Source of the DNA: Paeniglutamicibacter gangotriensis Lz1y
GTDB taxonomy: Bacteria; Actinomycetota; Actinomycetes; Actinomycetales; Micrococcaceae
Length of the DNA: 64,000 nt
Assembly (NCBI RefSeq): GCF_000348945.1
Contig: NZ_AOCK01000004.1
Span: 186,001 to 250,000 of the forward strand
Direction of reading: 5' to 3'
Shown here: piece after piece, positions 7,413 to 15,881 of the stretch
Position numbering within the stretch: position 1 is the first letter of the stretch
How the letters are laid out: each line of letters opens with the position of its first letter
The notes under the pieces: generated by a model
The model's database searches: none
Told to the model about the DNA's origin: nothing
Seen by the model: only the letters and a program-made list of their open reading frames with translations
Position numbers and translations under genes: made by a program

Positions 7413-9089
7413 TTAGTAGGCCCTGACGCGCTGTGCGACGATCAGGTGCACCAGCGCGAACTGGCCCTTCTCATCGATGGCCTGCAGGGCTGCCTCGAGT
7501 GCAGCCGGGATGTCGGCATCGTTTTCGACGCGGATGCCGAAGCCGCCGAAGGCCTGGGCCATCAACGCGAAGTCGGGGTTCTTCAGCTGGGTGCCGGAGA
7601 CACGGTCGGGGTAGTGACGCTCCTGGTGGGTGCGGATGGTGCCGTACTCCTGGTTGTCCATCACGATGACCAGCGGGGTGGCACCGTACTGGGCGGCGGT
7701 GGCCAGCTCCTGGCCGTTCATCAGGAACTCTCCGTCGCCGGCGATGGTCACCACCCGGCGGCCCGGGAAGTTCAGTGATGCGGCGATCGCCGAGGGAACC
7801 GAGTAGCCCATGGAGCCATTGCGGGCCGAGATCATCGAGGCGTAGAGCTCGGTGGGGAAGTAGCGGTGCGCCCAGTTGGTGTGCTCGCCGGCGCCCAGAG
7901 TGATCATCGCGTCGTGCGGGAGGCCCGGCACCAGGTTGGCCATCAGGGTATCCATACGGGCGGGACCCTGGGACGGGGTCGCTGGGGGCAGTGCAGCAAA
8001 CTTTTCCTGTTCGGAGCGCATGCGCTCGGTGAAGGACTTCCACTCCGGCTTGGCCTCGAGGTCCATGATGGCCAGGTCGCGCACGAAGACATCGGGCTTG
8101 GAAACGATCTGGTGCGAGACCGGTCCCGAGCGGCCGCGCAACGACGGGTCGATGGTGACCAGGAAGTTCTTCTTGGTCCAATCCTGGCGCACCAGGAAAC
8201 CATCGGTGATGACGTCGCCCGGGACGGTGCCGACGAAGATCAACAGGTCGGTTTCCTCGAGCAGGTCGTAGGTGGGCTTCGGCCGGCCGTAACCGATCGG
8301 ACCCACGTAGGAGGGGGAGCTGAAGGGGACGTTGCCTTCGCAGCGCCATTCCACGGCCGCGGCCAAGTGGTGCTGCTCCAGCCATCCGGCCAGTGCATCG
8401 GTGCCCTCCTGGGTCCAGTCGTTGCCGCCCAGGACGAACAGCGGCTTGGTGGATTCCTTCAGGGCGTTCTTGAGTTCTTTCCAGTCGGTCACCGTCATGC
8501 CACCGCTGGCCACAGGGATCACCGGGTGCAGGGCCGGGTCGACCATTTCACGGATGACGTCTTCGGGCAGACCGACCACCACGGGGCCGGGGCGTCCGCT
8601 CATGGCGGCGAACATGGCCTCGGCAACGATCTCAGAGGCGCGCTCGGCGTGGTCCAGGACCATGACGCGCTTGGCACCGGTGTCGAACCATGCCTTGATG
8701 TCGAATTCCTGGAAGGCCTCGCGGTCGCGGTGGGCGAAAGGAATCAAGCCCACGAACAAGACCATCGGGGTCGAATCCTGCCAGGCGGTGTGCAGTCCAA
8801 CGTGCGCGTTTGCCGCACCCGGGCCGCGGGTCACCATGGCGATGCCCGGACGCTGGTGCATCTTGCCATCGGCCTCGGCCATGTATGCGGCACCGCCCTC
8901 ATGGCGGCAGACGACGGTTTCGATGGGGGAGTGGTGCAGACCGTCCAAGACATCGAGGTAGCTTTCCCCGGGGATCACATAGGTGCGTTCCACTCCGTGG
9001 GCGACGAGCGTGTCCACGATGATGTGCCCGGCCGATTTCTTGGTCGGGGTCTGGATCTTGAGGGGTGTTTGAAGTGCTTGGGTGCTCAT
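7413..9089 (-). CDS. Acetolactate-synthase-like thiamine-diphosphate enzyme
   Basis: 558 aa, the usual length of an IlvB/POX-type large subunit. The N-terminal PYR domain has catalytic Glu64 in CRHEGGAAYMAEADGK. A middle TPP_M domain follows, and the C-terminal PP domain has the ThDP/Mg motif AGDGEFLMNGQELATAAQYG ending in MDN. No ilvN small subunit or ilvC is nearby, so it is probably not the biosynthetic acetolactate synthase. Members of this subgroup include glyoxylate carboligase-, oxalyl-CoA decarboxylase- and benzoylformate decarboxylase-like enzymes. The substrate cannot be assigned. Monocistronic, with a 281-bp upstream region. Confidence 0.8.
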   Translation of the reverse strand: MSTQALQTPLKIQTPTKKSAGHIIVDTLVAHGVERTYVIPGESYLDVLDGLHHSPIETVVCRHEGGAAYMAEADGKMHQRPGIAMVTRGPGAANAHVGLHTAWQDSTPMVLFVGLIPFAHRDREAFQEFDIKAWFDTGAKRVMVLDHAERASEIVAEAMFAAMSGRPGPVVVGLPEDVIREMVDPALHPVIPVASGGMTVTDWKELKNALKESTKPLFVLGGNDWTQEGTDALAGWLEQHHLAAAVEWRCEGNVPFSSPSYVGPIGYGRPKPTYDLLEETDLLIFVGTVPGDVITDGFLVRQDWTKKNFLVTIDPSLRGRSGPVSHQIVSKPDVFVRDLAIMDLEAKPEWKSFTERMRSEQEKFAALPPATPSQGPARMDTLMANLVPGLPHDAMITLGAGEHTNWAHRYFPTELYASMISARNGSMGYSVPSAIAASLNFPGRRVVTIAGDGEFLMNGQELATAAQYGATPLVIVMDNQEYGTIRTHQERHYPDRVSGTQLKNPDFALMAQAFGGFGIRVENDADIPAALEAALQAIDEKGQFALVHLIVAQRVRAY

Positions 9090-9370
9090 GGGCAGGTGCT
9101 CCTTGCTGTCTCCGTGGCAAACGGGACATGAGTTGCACAGCGGGGCACTACATTGTGCCGAGCCGTGTCGAACGAAATCTGAAGTTTCAGCAAATGTACA
9201 TGATGCGCGCCACTTGCCGGCAGTACGGAACGAAATGCTTCTGTCACATTGGGTTGTTGATCACAATGTCTTGTTTTTCGTGGGAAGTCCATCATCAAAC
9301 AAGGATTTCAGCGGTGCATCCTGACGGACCGATGCTCCCCGGTGCGCTCGGCAGTGCCTAGGGTGGGTGT

Positions 9371-9949
9371 ATGAATCTCCCCGCTCACGCTCTGCCCCCG
9401 GCCTGTTTGCGTCCCTGGAAGGACACCGAAGCAGACATCGATTCGATCCTGACGGCATTCGAAGCCGATGACATGGCCGGGCAGTGCGCGGAGCCGATCA
9501 ACTCCGTCGCTGCGGCCCGGCGTTGGCTGGAGCCGTGGCTTGATCCGATAAACGAGACGGCGGTGGCCTTCGCCATCGACGTCGACGGCCTGGCGGTGGG
9601 GCATGTGATGGCCAGTGCCATCGATCGGCGACATGACACCGCGTGGGTTTCCTACTGGGTCTCATCCGCCGCACGCGGTACCGGGCTGGCCTCGCGGGCC
9701 ACCGCTGCGCTGGCGGATCATTGTCTGGGGCCCTTGGGCCTGTTCCGTCTTGAACTGGCCTACCGGGTGAACAACCCGTCCTCGGCCTCCGTCGCCCGGA
9801 ATGCCGGGTTCCAGGTGGAAGGCGTGGAACGTGCGAAATTGCGCTACCTGAACGAAGCGGGGAAACCCGTGCGCTTCGATGTTGAAACCTGTGCCCGGCT
9901 GGGCAGCGACGGCCCGGCGCCAGCGGTCCCGCTGCCGATCTGCGAGTAG
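9371..9949 (+). CDS. GNAT acetyltransferase, RimJ/RimL-like
   Basis: 192 aa. The acetyl-CoA loop region reads SSAARGTGLASRATAAL, followed by LFRLELAYRVNNPSSASVARNAGF and a final YLNEAGKPVRFDVE, typical of the RimJ/RimL branch. Targets in that branch are N-termini of ribosomal or other proteins, or small amines; not assignable here. ATG 9371 lies 6 nt after TAGGGT, a possible leaderless arrangement, though GGGTGG could also act as a ribosome site. The 281 bp upstream (9090-9370) hold the promoters of this gene and of the divergent thiamine-diphosphate enzyme. The only structure seen there is a weak inverted repeat ACATTG...CAATGT at 9246-9269. Confidence 0.85.
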   Translation: MNLPAHALPPACLRPWKDTEADIDSILTAFEADDMAGQCAEPINSVAAARRWLEPWLDPINETAVAFAIDVDGLAVGHVMASAIDRRHDTAWVSYWVSSAARGTGLASRATAALADHCLGPLGLFRLELAYRVNNPSSASVARNAGFQVEGVERAKLRYLNEAGKPVRFDVETCARLGSDGPAPAVPLPICE

Positions 9950-9980
9950 CCCTTCGCGTAACGATCTGCCGTGTGGGAGA

Positions 9981-10015
9981 CCGATGGCCCGGAATCAAGG
10001 ATTCCGGGCCATCGG
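9981..10015. terminator. Bidirectional hairpin between the GNAT and pnuC
   Basis: Perfect 16-bp inverted repeat (CCGATGGCCCGGAATC / GATTCCGGGCCATCGG) with an AAG loop, between converging genes. There is no long T run on either side. Confidence 0.7.
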
Positions 10016-10032
10016 TGCCAGTGCCGTGGTGC

Positions 10033-10734
10033 CTATGCGGTATAGGGGCTTGGCGGGTACTTCGAGTCCGTGTGGTTTGCGGCCTCAAGCGAAGCTTCCG
10101 TGGGCAGGTTGCGCCAGGCGAACCAGCCGTAGATCCCGGCGAGGGCCTGGAACACCGTGACGCCCAGAAGCGCCAAGGCCGGGTTCGTATCGAAGAGCAG
10201 TCCGACGTAGACGATGGCCGAGACAGTGCCAGCCAACCATGCCCAGCGGTAGCCGCAGGCAACGCCGATGAGCGATACGATCAGCGCGGCCTCCGCGGCG
10301 AAGGAGATCCACAGCGAGGCAGTGCCGTCGGTGAAGATGAAACCTGTGGTCAGCATCCGTCCCATGCGCAGGGCGGTGAGGACCAGCACCAGCAGCAGGC
10401 CTAGGAGCAAGGACTTGATGCTGAATCCACGCTGGGTGACCTGTCGGCTAAATTTCCCGGAAAGGGTGAAGCGGGAGAAGCGCCACAGACCGAATACCGC
10501 GGCCAACAATGCCGGGACCGCGTAAAAGAGCAGGGATGCTTCGAACTGCAGGGCGATGACCAGCGGGCCGGCGAAGACCGCCAGGATCTGCGCCCACCAG
10601 CCCAGGTCGTTTCGCCGGGCGAGCAGCAGCATCGCGATGACGCTGAGCAGTGCAGAGACGGCGAAGAGGGCAACCTGCGTTCCGGAATCAGTTCCCGGTG
10701 CCTGGTTGAAGAGATTGAAGAAGAGTTCGTCCAC
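10033..10734 (-). CDS. pnuC: PnuC-like nicotinamide riboside transporter
   Basis: 233 aa with about seven hydrophobic segments. Motifs of the PnuC family are visible: RNDLGWWAQ near the N-terminus, and near the C-terminus WLAGTVSAIVYVGLLFD...VFQALAGIYGWFAWR, the Trp/Tyr-rich transport signature. PnuC proteins take up nicotinamide riboside by facilitated diffusion, trapped by phosphorylation inside. No nadR kinase is adjacent and no riboswitch-like structure was seen in the 87 bp upstream. Confidence 0.85.
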   Translation of the reverse strand: MDELFFNLFNQAPGTDSGTQVALFAVSALLSVIAMLLLARRNDLGWWAQILAVFAGPLVIALQFEASLLFYAVPALLAAVFGLWRFSRFTLSGKFSRQVTQRGFSIKSLLLGLLLVLVLTALRMGRMLTTGFIFTDGTASLWISFAAEAALIVSLIGVACGYRWAWLAGTVSAIVYVGLLFDTNPALALLGVTVFQALAGIYGWFAWRNLPTEASLEAANHTDSKYPPSPYTA

Positions 10735-10821
10735 GAAAAATGCTGCCTATTCACAAAGAAAACGGTCGGGGCGGTGCGATGCCTCAGCTATCGATCGTAG
10801 CCGGTGATCCGGTTAGGCCCG

Positions 10822-11439
10822 CTATCGGTCGCTCTTGTGTAAGCCATCGAACATCATCGTGATGGCGTGGTCTTCGACCTGTTCGGCGGTGACATTGCCA
10901 TCTTCGCGGAACCACTCGACCAAGGAGTTGATGGTGCCGAAAAGCAGTCGGGTGGTCGTACGCGGGTCGATGTCGCTGCGCAGCGATCCCTCCTGCTGGG
11001 CTTCGATGACGAGGTCGGAGACTTTTCGGTCAACGGCGCGGCGGCGCTCGAGCGCGTCGCGTTCGATCTCGGTGTTGCCACGCAACCGCAGCAGCAGCGT
11101 CACGTATTGCTGGCGCTTGACCAGCACGCGAATGGTGGAGCGGAGAAAGAACTTCAGGCGTTCCTCGGCGGTGCCCACGGCGGCTTGTTCGTCCTTGGCG
11201 ATGGCCTCCAACGGCACTAGGGCCTCGTCGAGGGCCAAGCGCAGCAGATCTCCCTTGGAGGGGACGTGGTGGTAGATCGCCGATTTGCTGATGCCGAGAT
11301 TCTCGGCGAGCTTACCCATCGAGGTGGCGTCATAGCCGTGCTTGTTGAACACTTCCACGGCGATCGAGAGCACCGATTCCTGGTCGTACCCGGGGCGCCC
11401 GCGCTTGGTCGGCGGAGAGGTCGTAACACTGGCAGTCAT
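10822..11439 (-). CDS. paaR: TetR-family regulator of phenylacetate genes (PaaR-like)
   Basis: 205 aa. N-terminal TetR HTH ~20-65 (ESVLSIAVEVFNKHGYDATS...LGISKSAIYHHVPSKGDLL) and a C-terminal ligand domain. It lies directly downstream of paaI-paaK but has its own 112-bp upstream region. That region carries a palindrome also found before paaI and before paaA. In actinobacteria a TetR-type PaaR represses paa genes and is released by phenylacetyl-CoA. That role is inferred here from position and the shared site. Confidence 0.82.
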   Translation of the reverse strand: MTASVTTSPPTKRGRPGYDQESVLSIAVEVFNKHGYDATSMGKLAENLGISKSAIYHHVPSKGDLLRLALDEALVPLEAIAKDEQAAVGTAEERLKFFLRSTIRVLVKRQQYVTLLLRLRGNTEIERDALERRRAVDRKVSDLVIEAQQEGSLRSDIDPRTTTRLLFGTINSLVEWFREDGNVTAEQVEDHAITMMFDGLHKSDR

Positions 11440-11450
11440 AGTTACTCATT

Positions 11451-11472
11451 CTCCCATGAACGTTCGGTTCGT
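11451..11472 (-). promoter_or_regulatory. PaaR-like operator, paaR promoter
   Basis: Reading the minus strand: ACGAACCGAACGTTCATGGG. It shares ACCGAACG-N-TCAT with the site before paaI and a similar core with the site before paaA. It lies 12-33 bp upstream of the TetR start, so it would give autoregulation. Confidence 0.6.
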
Positions 11473-11551
11473 ATTTCCGGCGGGGCCGGATGCTGCCTCG
11501 GGGCAGGACGGCTTGATGGCCAATCCCGCCCCGGGCTTGTGCAATCGCGGA

Positions 11552-12874
11552 CTACTCTTTGTTGCGCATGTCGTAGATGCGGCGCAGCTTGCCCGAGGAG
11601 CGGGCTAGTGAGCCGGGGTCGACCACATCAATGGCGCAGGAGGATCCGACATGGATCTTGATCTGCGCGGCGAGTTCCTTGCCGGCGGCCTCGGCACGAT
11701 CCGAGGTGCAGTCCTCGCGGCGCTCGATGCGCACCGCCAGCTGGTCCATGCGCCCGGGGCGGGTGATTTCCAGTTGGAAGTGCGGGGAGAGCCCGGCGAT
11801 GCGAAGTGCGATTTCCTCGATCTGCGACGGGAAGAGGTTCACTCCGCGCAGGATGATCATATCGTCGCTGCGTCCGGTGATCCGGCCCATGCGGCGGTGT
11901 CCGGGGCGTGCGGTGCCCGGCAGCAGACGGGTGAGGTCGTGGGTGCGGTAGCGGATGATCGGCAGCGCCTGCTTGGTCAGCGAGGTGAACACCAGTTCGC
12001 CGTGTTGCCCGTCGCCGAGCACCTTGGTCTCGTCGAAGGCATCAATGATCTCCGGGCGGAAGTGATCCTCCCAGATGTGGCTGCCGTCCTTGGTCTCGTT
12101 GGACTCGCCGGCGACGCCAGGTCCCATGACTTCCGACAGGCCGTAGATGTCGCACGCATCGATGTTGAACATCACTTCGAGTTCGTGGCGCATTTCCTCG
12201 GTCCACGGCTCGGCACCGAGCACCGCGGTCTTCAGCGAGGTCTTGCGCGGGTCAATGCCTGCCCGCTGCATGGCGTCGCCAATGGTCAACAGGTAGGTGG
12301 GGGTGCACAGGATCGCATCTGGCTCGAAGTCCTGGATCATGGTGATCTGCTTCTCGGTCTGGCCTCCGGACATCGGGATTACGGTGGTGCCGAGTCGTTC
12401 GGCAGCGGCGTGGGCGCCGAGCCCGCCGGTGAACAGACCGTAGCCGTAGGCGTTGTGGACCTTCCAACCGGGCTTGACTCCCGCCAGGCGCAGGCAACGC
12501 GCGCCCATCTTGGCCCAATCATCCAGGTCCTGTTGGGTGTAGCCGACCACGGTGGCCCGTCCGGTGGTGCCCGATGAAGCGTGGATGCGGGCAACCTCGT
12601 GCTGCGGGACGGCAAACATGCCAAACGGGTAGGTCTTGCGCAGGTCTTCTTTTTCCGTGAACGGGAACTTGGCCAGATCTGCCAGCTCGACCATGTCACT
12701 GGGGTGCACTCCGGCCGCGTCGTACTTTTCCTTGTACAGGGGAACCCGGTCATACGCGTAGGCCAGCGTGTCCTGCAAGCGGGTGAGCTGGAGCGATTCG
12801 ATCTCGTCGCGGCTCATGGTTTCTTCGGGATCCAACGGGTTGGGAAGTTCGATCCGGGTGGATGTCTGCGTCAT
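11552..12874 (-). CDS. paaK: Phenylacetate-CoA ligase
   Basis: 440 aa, full length for PaaK. The AMP-binding loop is SSGTTGRATVVGYT (from residue 100), with YGLSEVMGPGV and the hinge region GRSDDMIILRGVNLFPSQIEE. It activates phenylacetate to phenylacetyl-CoA with ATP, the substrate of the PaaABCE epoxidase encoded 15 kb away. Transcribed with paaI 51 bp upstream; the paaI promoter carries the PaaR-like operator. Confidence 0.96.
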   Translation of the reverse strand: MTQTSTRIELPNPLDPEETMSRDEIESLQLTRLQDTLAYAYDRVPLYKEKYDAAGVHPSDMVELADLAKFPFTEKEDLRKTYPFGMFAVPQHEVARIHASSGTTGRATVVGYTQQDLDDWAKMGARCLRLAGVKPGWKVHNAYGYGLFTGGLGAHAAAERLGTTVIPMSGGQTEKQITMIQDFEPDAILCTPTYLLTIGDAMQRAGIDPRKTSLKTAVLGAEPWTEEMRHELEVMFNIDACDIYGLSEVMGPGVAGESNETKDGSHIWEDHFRPEIIDAFDETKVLGDGQHGELVFTSLTKQALPIIRYRTHDLTRLLPGTARPGHRRMGRITGRSDDMIILRGVNLFPSQIEEIALRIAGLSPHFQLEITRPGRMDQLAVRIERREDCTSDRAEAAGKELAAQIKIHVGSSCAIDVVDPGSLARSSGKLRRIYDMRNKE

Positions 12875-12925
12875 CAGGTGGCCTAACGTGCGTGAGTGGG
12901 TTTGGGGAGAAAACGTGGTGGTGGA

Positions 12926-13366
12926 TCAGGGCCGTTTGGGGATGGTGCGTGAGCGGCCACGGAACTCGGCCAGCACCTCGTCCTCGGCGTCGGGGACCGA
13001 CTGGAGGACCTGGATGTCGTAGATGCCGCTGCGTCCGGTTTGCTGCCGGCGGTTGGCCACCGCGGTCAGGGTGCGGCCGGGGATGCCTGGCTTGAGGAAG
13101 TTGATGTCGACTCCGGCTGCCACGGTGATGGTGTCCGCCGAGCCCGTGTGCGGGTTGCAGGACATAGCGAACGCGGTGTCGGCCAGGGCGAAGACCATCC
13201 CGCCATGGGCGATGCCGAAGCCGTTGAGCATTTCTTGGCGCAGTTCCATCGAGATTGTGGCGTGGCCGTCGGCGACCTTCAGCACCTCGATGCCCAACCA
13301 CTTGGCCGCAAAGTCGTTTTCCAAGATGGGATGCATCAGCGGTGCATCGACGTCAATCTCGCTCAT
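12926..13366 (-). CDS. paaI: PaaI hotdog thioesterase
   Basis: 146 aa, single hotdog domain with the signature NGFGIAHGGMVFALADTAFA (catalytic Asp in LADTAF). In the pathway it hydrolyses ring-hydroxylated or dead-end phenylacetyl-CoA esters and frees CoA. First gene of paaI-paaK. The operator-like palindrome at 13383-13404 is 17 bp upstream of its ATG. Confidence 0.93.
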   Translation of the reverse strand: MSEIDVDAPLMHPILENDFAAKWLGIEVLKVADGHATISMELRQEMLNGFGIAHGGMVFALADTAFAMSCNPHTGSADTITVAAGVDINFLKPGIPGRTLTAVANRRQQTGRSGIYDIQVLQSVPDAEDEVLAEFRGRSRTIPKRP

Positions 13367-13382
13367 GGAGTACCTCTCAGTT

Positions 13383-13404
13383 ATTTACCGAACGATCATT
13401 AGGT
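13383..13404 (-). promoter_or_regulatory. PaaR-like operator, paaI-paaK promoter
   Basis: Plus-strand TTTACCGAACGATCATTAGG. Aligned with the reverse complement of the paaA site it gives TTTAC-Y-GA-M-CG-W-TC-R-TT, 12 of 17 positions fixed and the rest two-fold. It also shares ACCGAACG-N-TCAT with the paaR site. Confidence 0.62.
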
Positions 13405-13627
13405 AATCCTGAAATGTGAGATAAGTCAAGACGAGAGGGTGGAGTTCCCGGATTTCGGGCGACATTGAGTCATGATCGGCGCCGGCGGGCGGAGTGTCCA
13501 ACGACGTTCGCCGCCGCAGCAGCCGCGTGTCACCAGTCCACGGGACGAAAGCCCTACCCGCAGGGAGTGGGTGGGGCAAGACTTGAAGGTGGAACAAGCG
13601 GAAAAACCCATGGGAGTTGAGTGGCAA

Positions 13628-13987
13628 ATGCGTAGATTCAGGCGTTGGGAAGATTGGGCGGTGGTCATCGTCGGGCTGGTCATGGCCTTGACGCCCCTAT
13701 GGTCGGAAAGCATCGGCAGTTCGGAGCCGCTGTTGATCACCTCCGGGGCGCTCTTGTTTCTGGCCGGCGTGGTCAATCTGGCGGGGCCCAACCTCTACGG
13801 GATCGAGGTGGGGCAGGTCTTGGCTTCCATCTTGGCGATCATTTTGCCGTGGCTGGACTATTTTGCCGGAGCCAACGTGCCGGGCCTGACCGCATGGATC
13901 GGTGGGGGCATCGCCTTGGTGGCCACATTCCTGGCTATGAAGCCCAGCATTGATGTTTCGGAACGGTTGCATCACCAGGAAGGGTGA
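13628..13987 (+). CDS. SPW-repeat membrane protein
   Basis: 119 aa from ATG 13628 (GGGAG 11 nt upstream; ATG 13610 is an alternative adding six residues). Four hydrophobic segments. RWEDWAVVIVGLVMALTPLW near the start and ILPWLDYF later resemble the SPW repeat, in which a Ser/Thr-Pro-Trp-like motif sits at membrane edges. Function of the family is unknown. The 261-bp region before it also contains the divergent paaI promoter. Confidence 0.7.
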   Translation: MRRFRRWEDWAVVIVGLVMALTPLWSESIGSSEPLLITSGALLFLAGVVNLAGPNLYGIEVGQVLASILAIILPWLDYFAGANVPGLTAWIGGGIALVATFLAMKPSIDVSERLHHQEG

Positions 13988-14045
13988 CCGATTCTGACCT
14001 CCTGTCATCCGCAGTCGCCAGCAGGCGTCTGTGGAGGCTGGGGCC

Positions 14046-15317
14046 CTAAGTGTTGGTTCCATGAGGCTCGGGACCAAGATGCCAGCTGCGCAGCGGGGAT
14101 AAAAGGATGGGCAAGGCCGAAAGCCCAGCCAGCGCTGCCCAGGTCCAGAGGATCGGGGTGATTCCGAGGTGCACCGCGGCCAATCCTCCCGCCAAGCTGG
14201 CTACGGGCATGACCCCGAGGGTGAAGAAGCGGTGTGCGGCCATCACCGTGGCCAGCTTCGACGGGGCGCAGAGCTGCGGAACCACCCCGGCACCGGCCAC
14301 GGTAGCCAGTACCAACATGCAGGACCATATCAACGACTGCGCGGCCACCCAGCCCAGGACGGGGCCCGGCAGATGCTGGGCCAAGGCGAGGACCCCTACG
14401 GCGGGAACGCAGCCCAGCGATGCTGCGATCTTCAGCCGCCCGATGCCCCAGCGACCCAGCAAGCGAGGCGCGATGATCGAAGCCAGCAGACCCCCGAGGG
14501 CCGACAGCGTTCCGATCATGGTGAATGCTGCGACGGAATAGCCCAAGGAGGAGATCACGTAGACAGCGAGTACCGAGTTGCCGAGCATCACCGCGGCATT
14601 GAGCAGTATATTGGAGAGCAATAGCGCACGCAGCGCCGGATGGTGCACGGCCAGGGATATGCCCTGAGCGATCGAAGACCAGAAGCGGGGCCTCGGATCC
14701 GAATCCGGGGCCGGGTCGTCTCCAGCGAAGCGCGGCAGCAGCAGTGCGGAAAACAGATAACCGATCCCGGCTAGGGCCAGGACCAGTGGGGCGGCGAGGA
14801 CCTTCAGCAGGGTGGTCGCGACCGCGGGGCTGCCGACCGAGGCCAAGGTGGAGACACGTTGGAGCCTGGCATAGGCGATCCCCAGTTCCTCGGTGCCCAC
14901 CACTGTGGGCAGCCAGGCCCCGGTGGCGGAGGTGAAAAAGACATCGGCGATGCCGAGCAATGCCGCTGCCAGCAACACCTGCCACAGGGCCAGGGCATCC
15001 AACAGGAAGAGGCCGGGCACCGCCAGGACTGCCACCGCCCTGACAAGGTCCGCCGCTCGCATCACTCCCAGCTTCGGCAGCCTGTCCACCAGCCCACCGA
15101 TCGGTAACCCGAACACGAGGAAGGCGCCGAGCCCCAAAGCGTTCAGGACCCCGATCTCCGCCGTTCCCGCGCCCAAGGCTGAAACGGCGATCACCGGCAG
15201 CAGGGTCCGCACGGAGTTGTCGGCGATCGATTCAAAGGCGTTAGAGGCCAAGAACCGCCGGAAGGCCGCTGGCGTCTTCCGGGGGATGGGCAGGGCTGGT
15301 GCTTCTGCGGGGTTCAC
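14046..15317 (-). CDS. MFS efflux transporter controlled by twin palindromes
   Basis: 423 aa from GTG 15317 (GAGAGG 8-9 nt upstream), 12 predicted membrane segments. The loop between TM2 and TM3 has GGLVDRLPKLGVMRAADLVRA, an MFS motif A-like sequence, and the protein resembles macrolide/drug exporters of the MFS. Substrate unknown. It is divergent from a zinc-finger/HTH protein, with two 19-bp palindromes between the two starts, so expression is probably repressed until an inducer appears. Confidence 0.85.
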   Translation of the reverse strand: MNPAEAPALPIPRKTPAAFRRFLASNAFESIADNSVRTLLPVIAVSALGAGTAEIGVLNALGLGAFLVFGLPIGGLVDRLPKLGVMRAADLVRAVAVLAVPGLFLLDALALWQVLLAAALLGIADVFFTSATGAWLPTVVGTEELGIAYARLQRVSTLASVGSPAVATTLLKVLAAPLVLALAGIGYLFSALLLPRFAGDDPAPDSDPRPRFWSSIAQGISLAVHHPALRALLLSNILLNAAVMLGNSVLAVYVISSLGYSVAAFTMIGTLSALGGLLASIIAPRLLGRWGIGRLKIAASLGCVPAVGVLALAQHLPGPVLGWVAAQSLIWSCMLVLATVAGAGVVPQLCAPSKLATVMAAHRFFTLGVMPVASLAGGLAAVHLGITPILWTWAALAGLSALPILLSPLRSWHLGPEPHGTNT

Positions 15318-15335
15318 TGGTGGCGCCTCTCGGTG

Positions 15336-15376
15336 TGTCAGGTAATTCCTGACATGATGTCAGGTTACGCCTGACA
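15336..15376. promoter_or_regulatory. Twin 19-bp operators in the divergent MFS / zinc-finger promoter
   Basis: Two copies of TGTCAGG-N5-CCTGACA at 15336-15354 and 15358-15376. Arms are perfect in both, only the N5 differs (TAATT, TTACG), and the centres are 22 bp (about two helical turns) apart. A TAACCT -10-like hexamer for the MFS gene lies inside the second copy. Confidence 0.8.
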
Positions 15377-15428
15377 TCACAACCATGCGCATCACGTAGT
15401 GTGGTGGCGTGAGCGAAAGAGGACGACG

Positions 15429-15830
15429 ATGAACCCGGCCGAGAAGATGGCAGAAACCGGCGAATGCAGCTTTTGCGGGCGATCCAGGGAAGCCTGCGGC
15501 AAGCTGGCCTACGGGCCCGGCGTCGCCATCTGCGCCGACTGCACCGAAAACTGCGTCTGCCTGCATGCCGGAGGGGTCGCTTCAGAGCCCTGGGTCGAGA
15601 TGACCCAGGAACAGGTCTTAGAACTCCTCCCGCGCATTTCCGCGGTGGCCGCGCAGGTCGAGCAGCGGCTGACCTCTTGGGTCGAGATCGCCCGCGACAA
15701 GGGTGCTAGCTGGGCCCGGGTGGGCGAAGCGCTGGCGATGACCCGGCAATCGGCCTGGGAAAGGTTCAGACAGGCTCCGCGCGGGCAAGATCCAGCTTCT
15801 GGTCCCGCGACCGAAACCACCGGGAACTAA
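15429..15830 (+). CDS. ClpX-type zinc-finger protein with C-terminal HTH, candidate regulator
   Basis: 133 aa from ATG 15429 (AAAGAGGACG upstream; GTG 15399 has no site). Residues 11-41 form a ClpX-like C4 zinc finger: Cys13, Cys16, Cys35, Cys38. A spacer helix with Trp/Glu-rich sequence follows, then a helix-turn-helix-like segment ~93-114 (GASWARVGEALAMTRQSAWERF). No AAA+ domain is present, so it is not ClpX. Divergence from an MFS gene across twin operators suggests it is their repressor. The ClpX-type finger usually dimerises or binds proteins, so it may act as the dimer or ligand module. Confidence 0.75.
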   Translation: MNPAEKMAETGECSFCGRSREACGKLAYGPGVAICADCTENCVCLHAGGVASEPWVEMTQEQVLELLPRISAVAAQVEQRLTSWVEIARDKGASWARVGEALAMTRQSAWERFRQAPRGQDPASGPATETTGN

Positions 15831-15881
15831 ATATCCCGTTGCCCGGTTGAACACACCGCCCGGGTTGATCCCTGGACGGCT

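Noticed and set aside
7866-9131. 421-aa plus-strand ORF opposite the thiamine-diphosphate enzyme
   Set aside because: Antisense shadow of a clearly homologous gene; His/Gly/Gln-rich composition typical of the reverse frame of GC-rich coding DNA, and no start signals.
9246-9269. Inverted repeat ACATTG...CAATGT before the thiamine-diphosphate enzyme
   Set aside because: Six-bp arms with a 12-bp gap occur easily by chance; too weak to list as a site.
10735-10821. NAD-type riboswitch upstream of pnuC
   Set aside because: Only 87 bp before the neighbouring gene, with no conserved stem-loop pattern visible.
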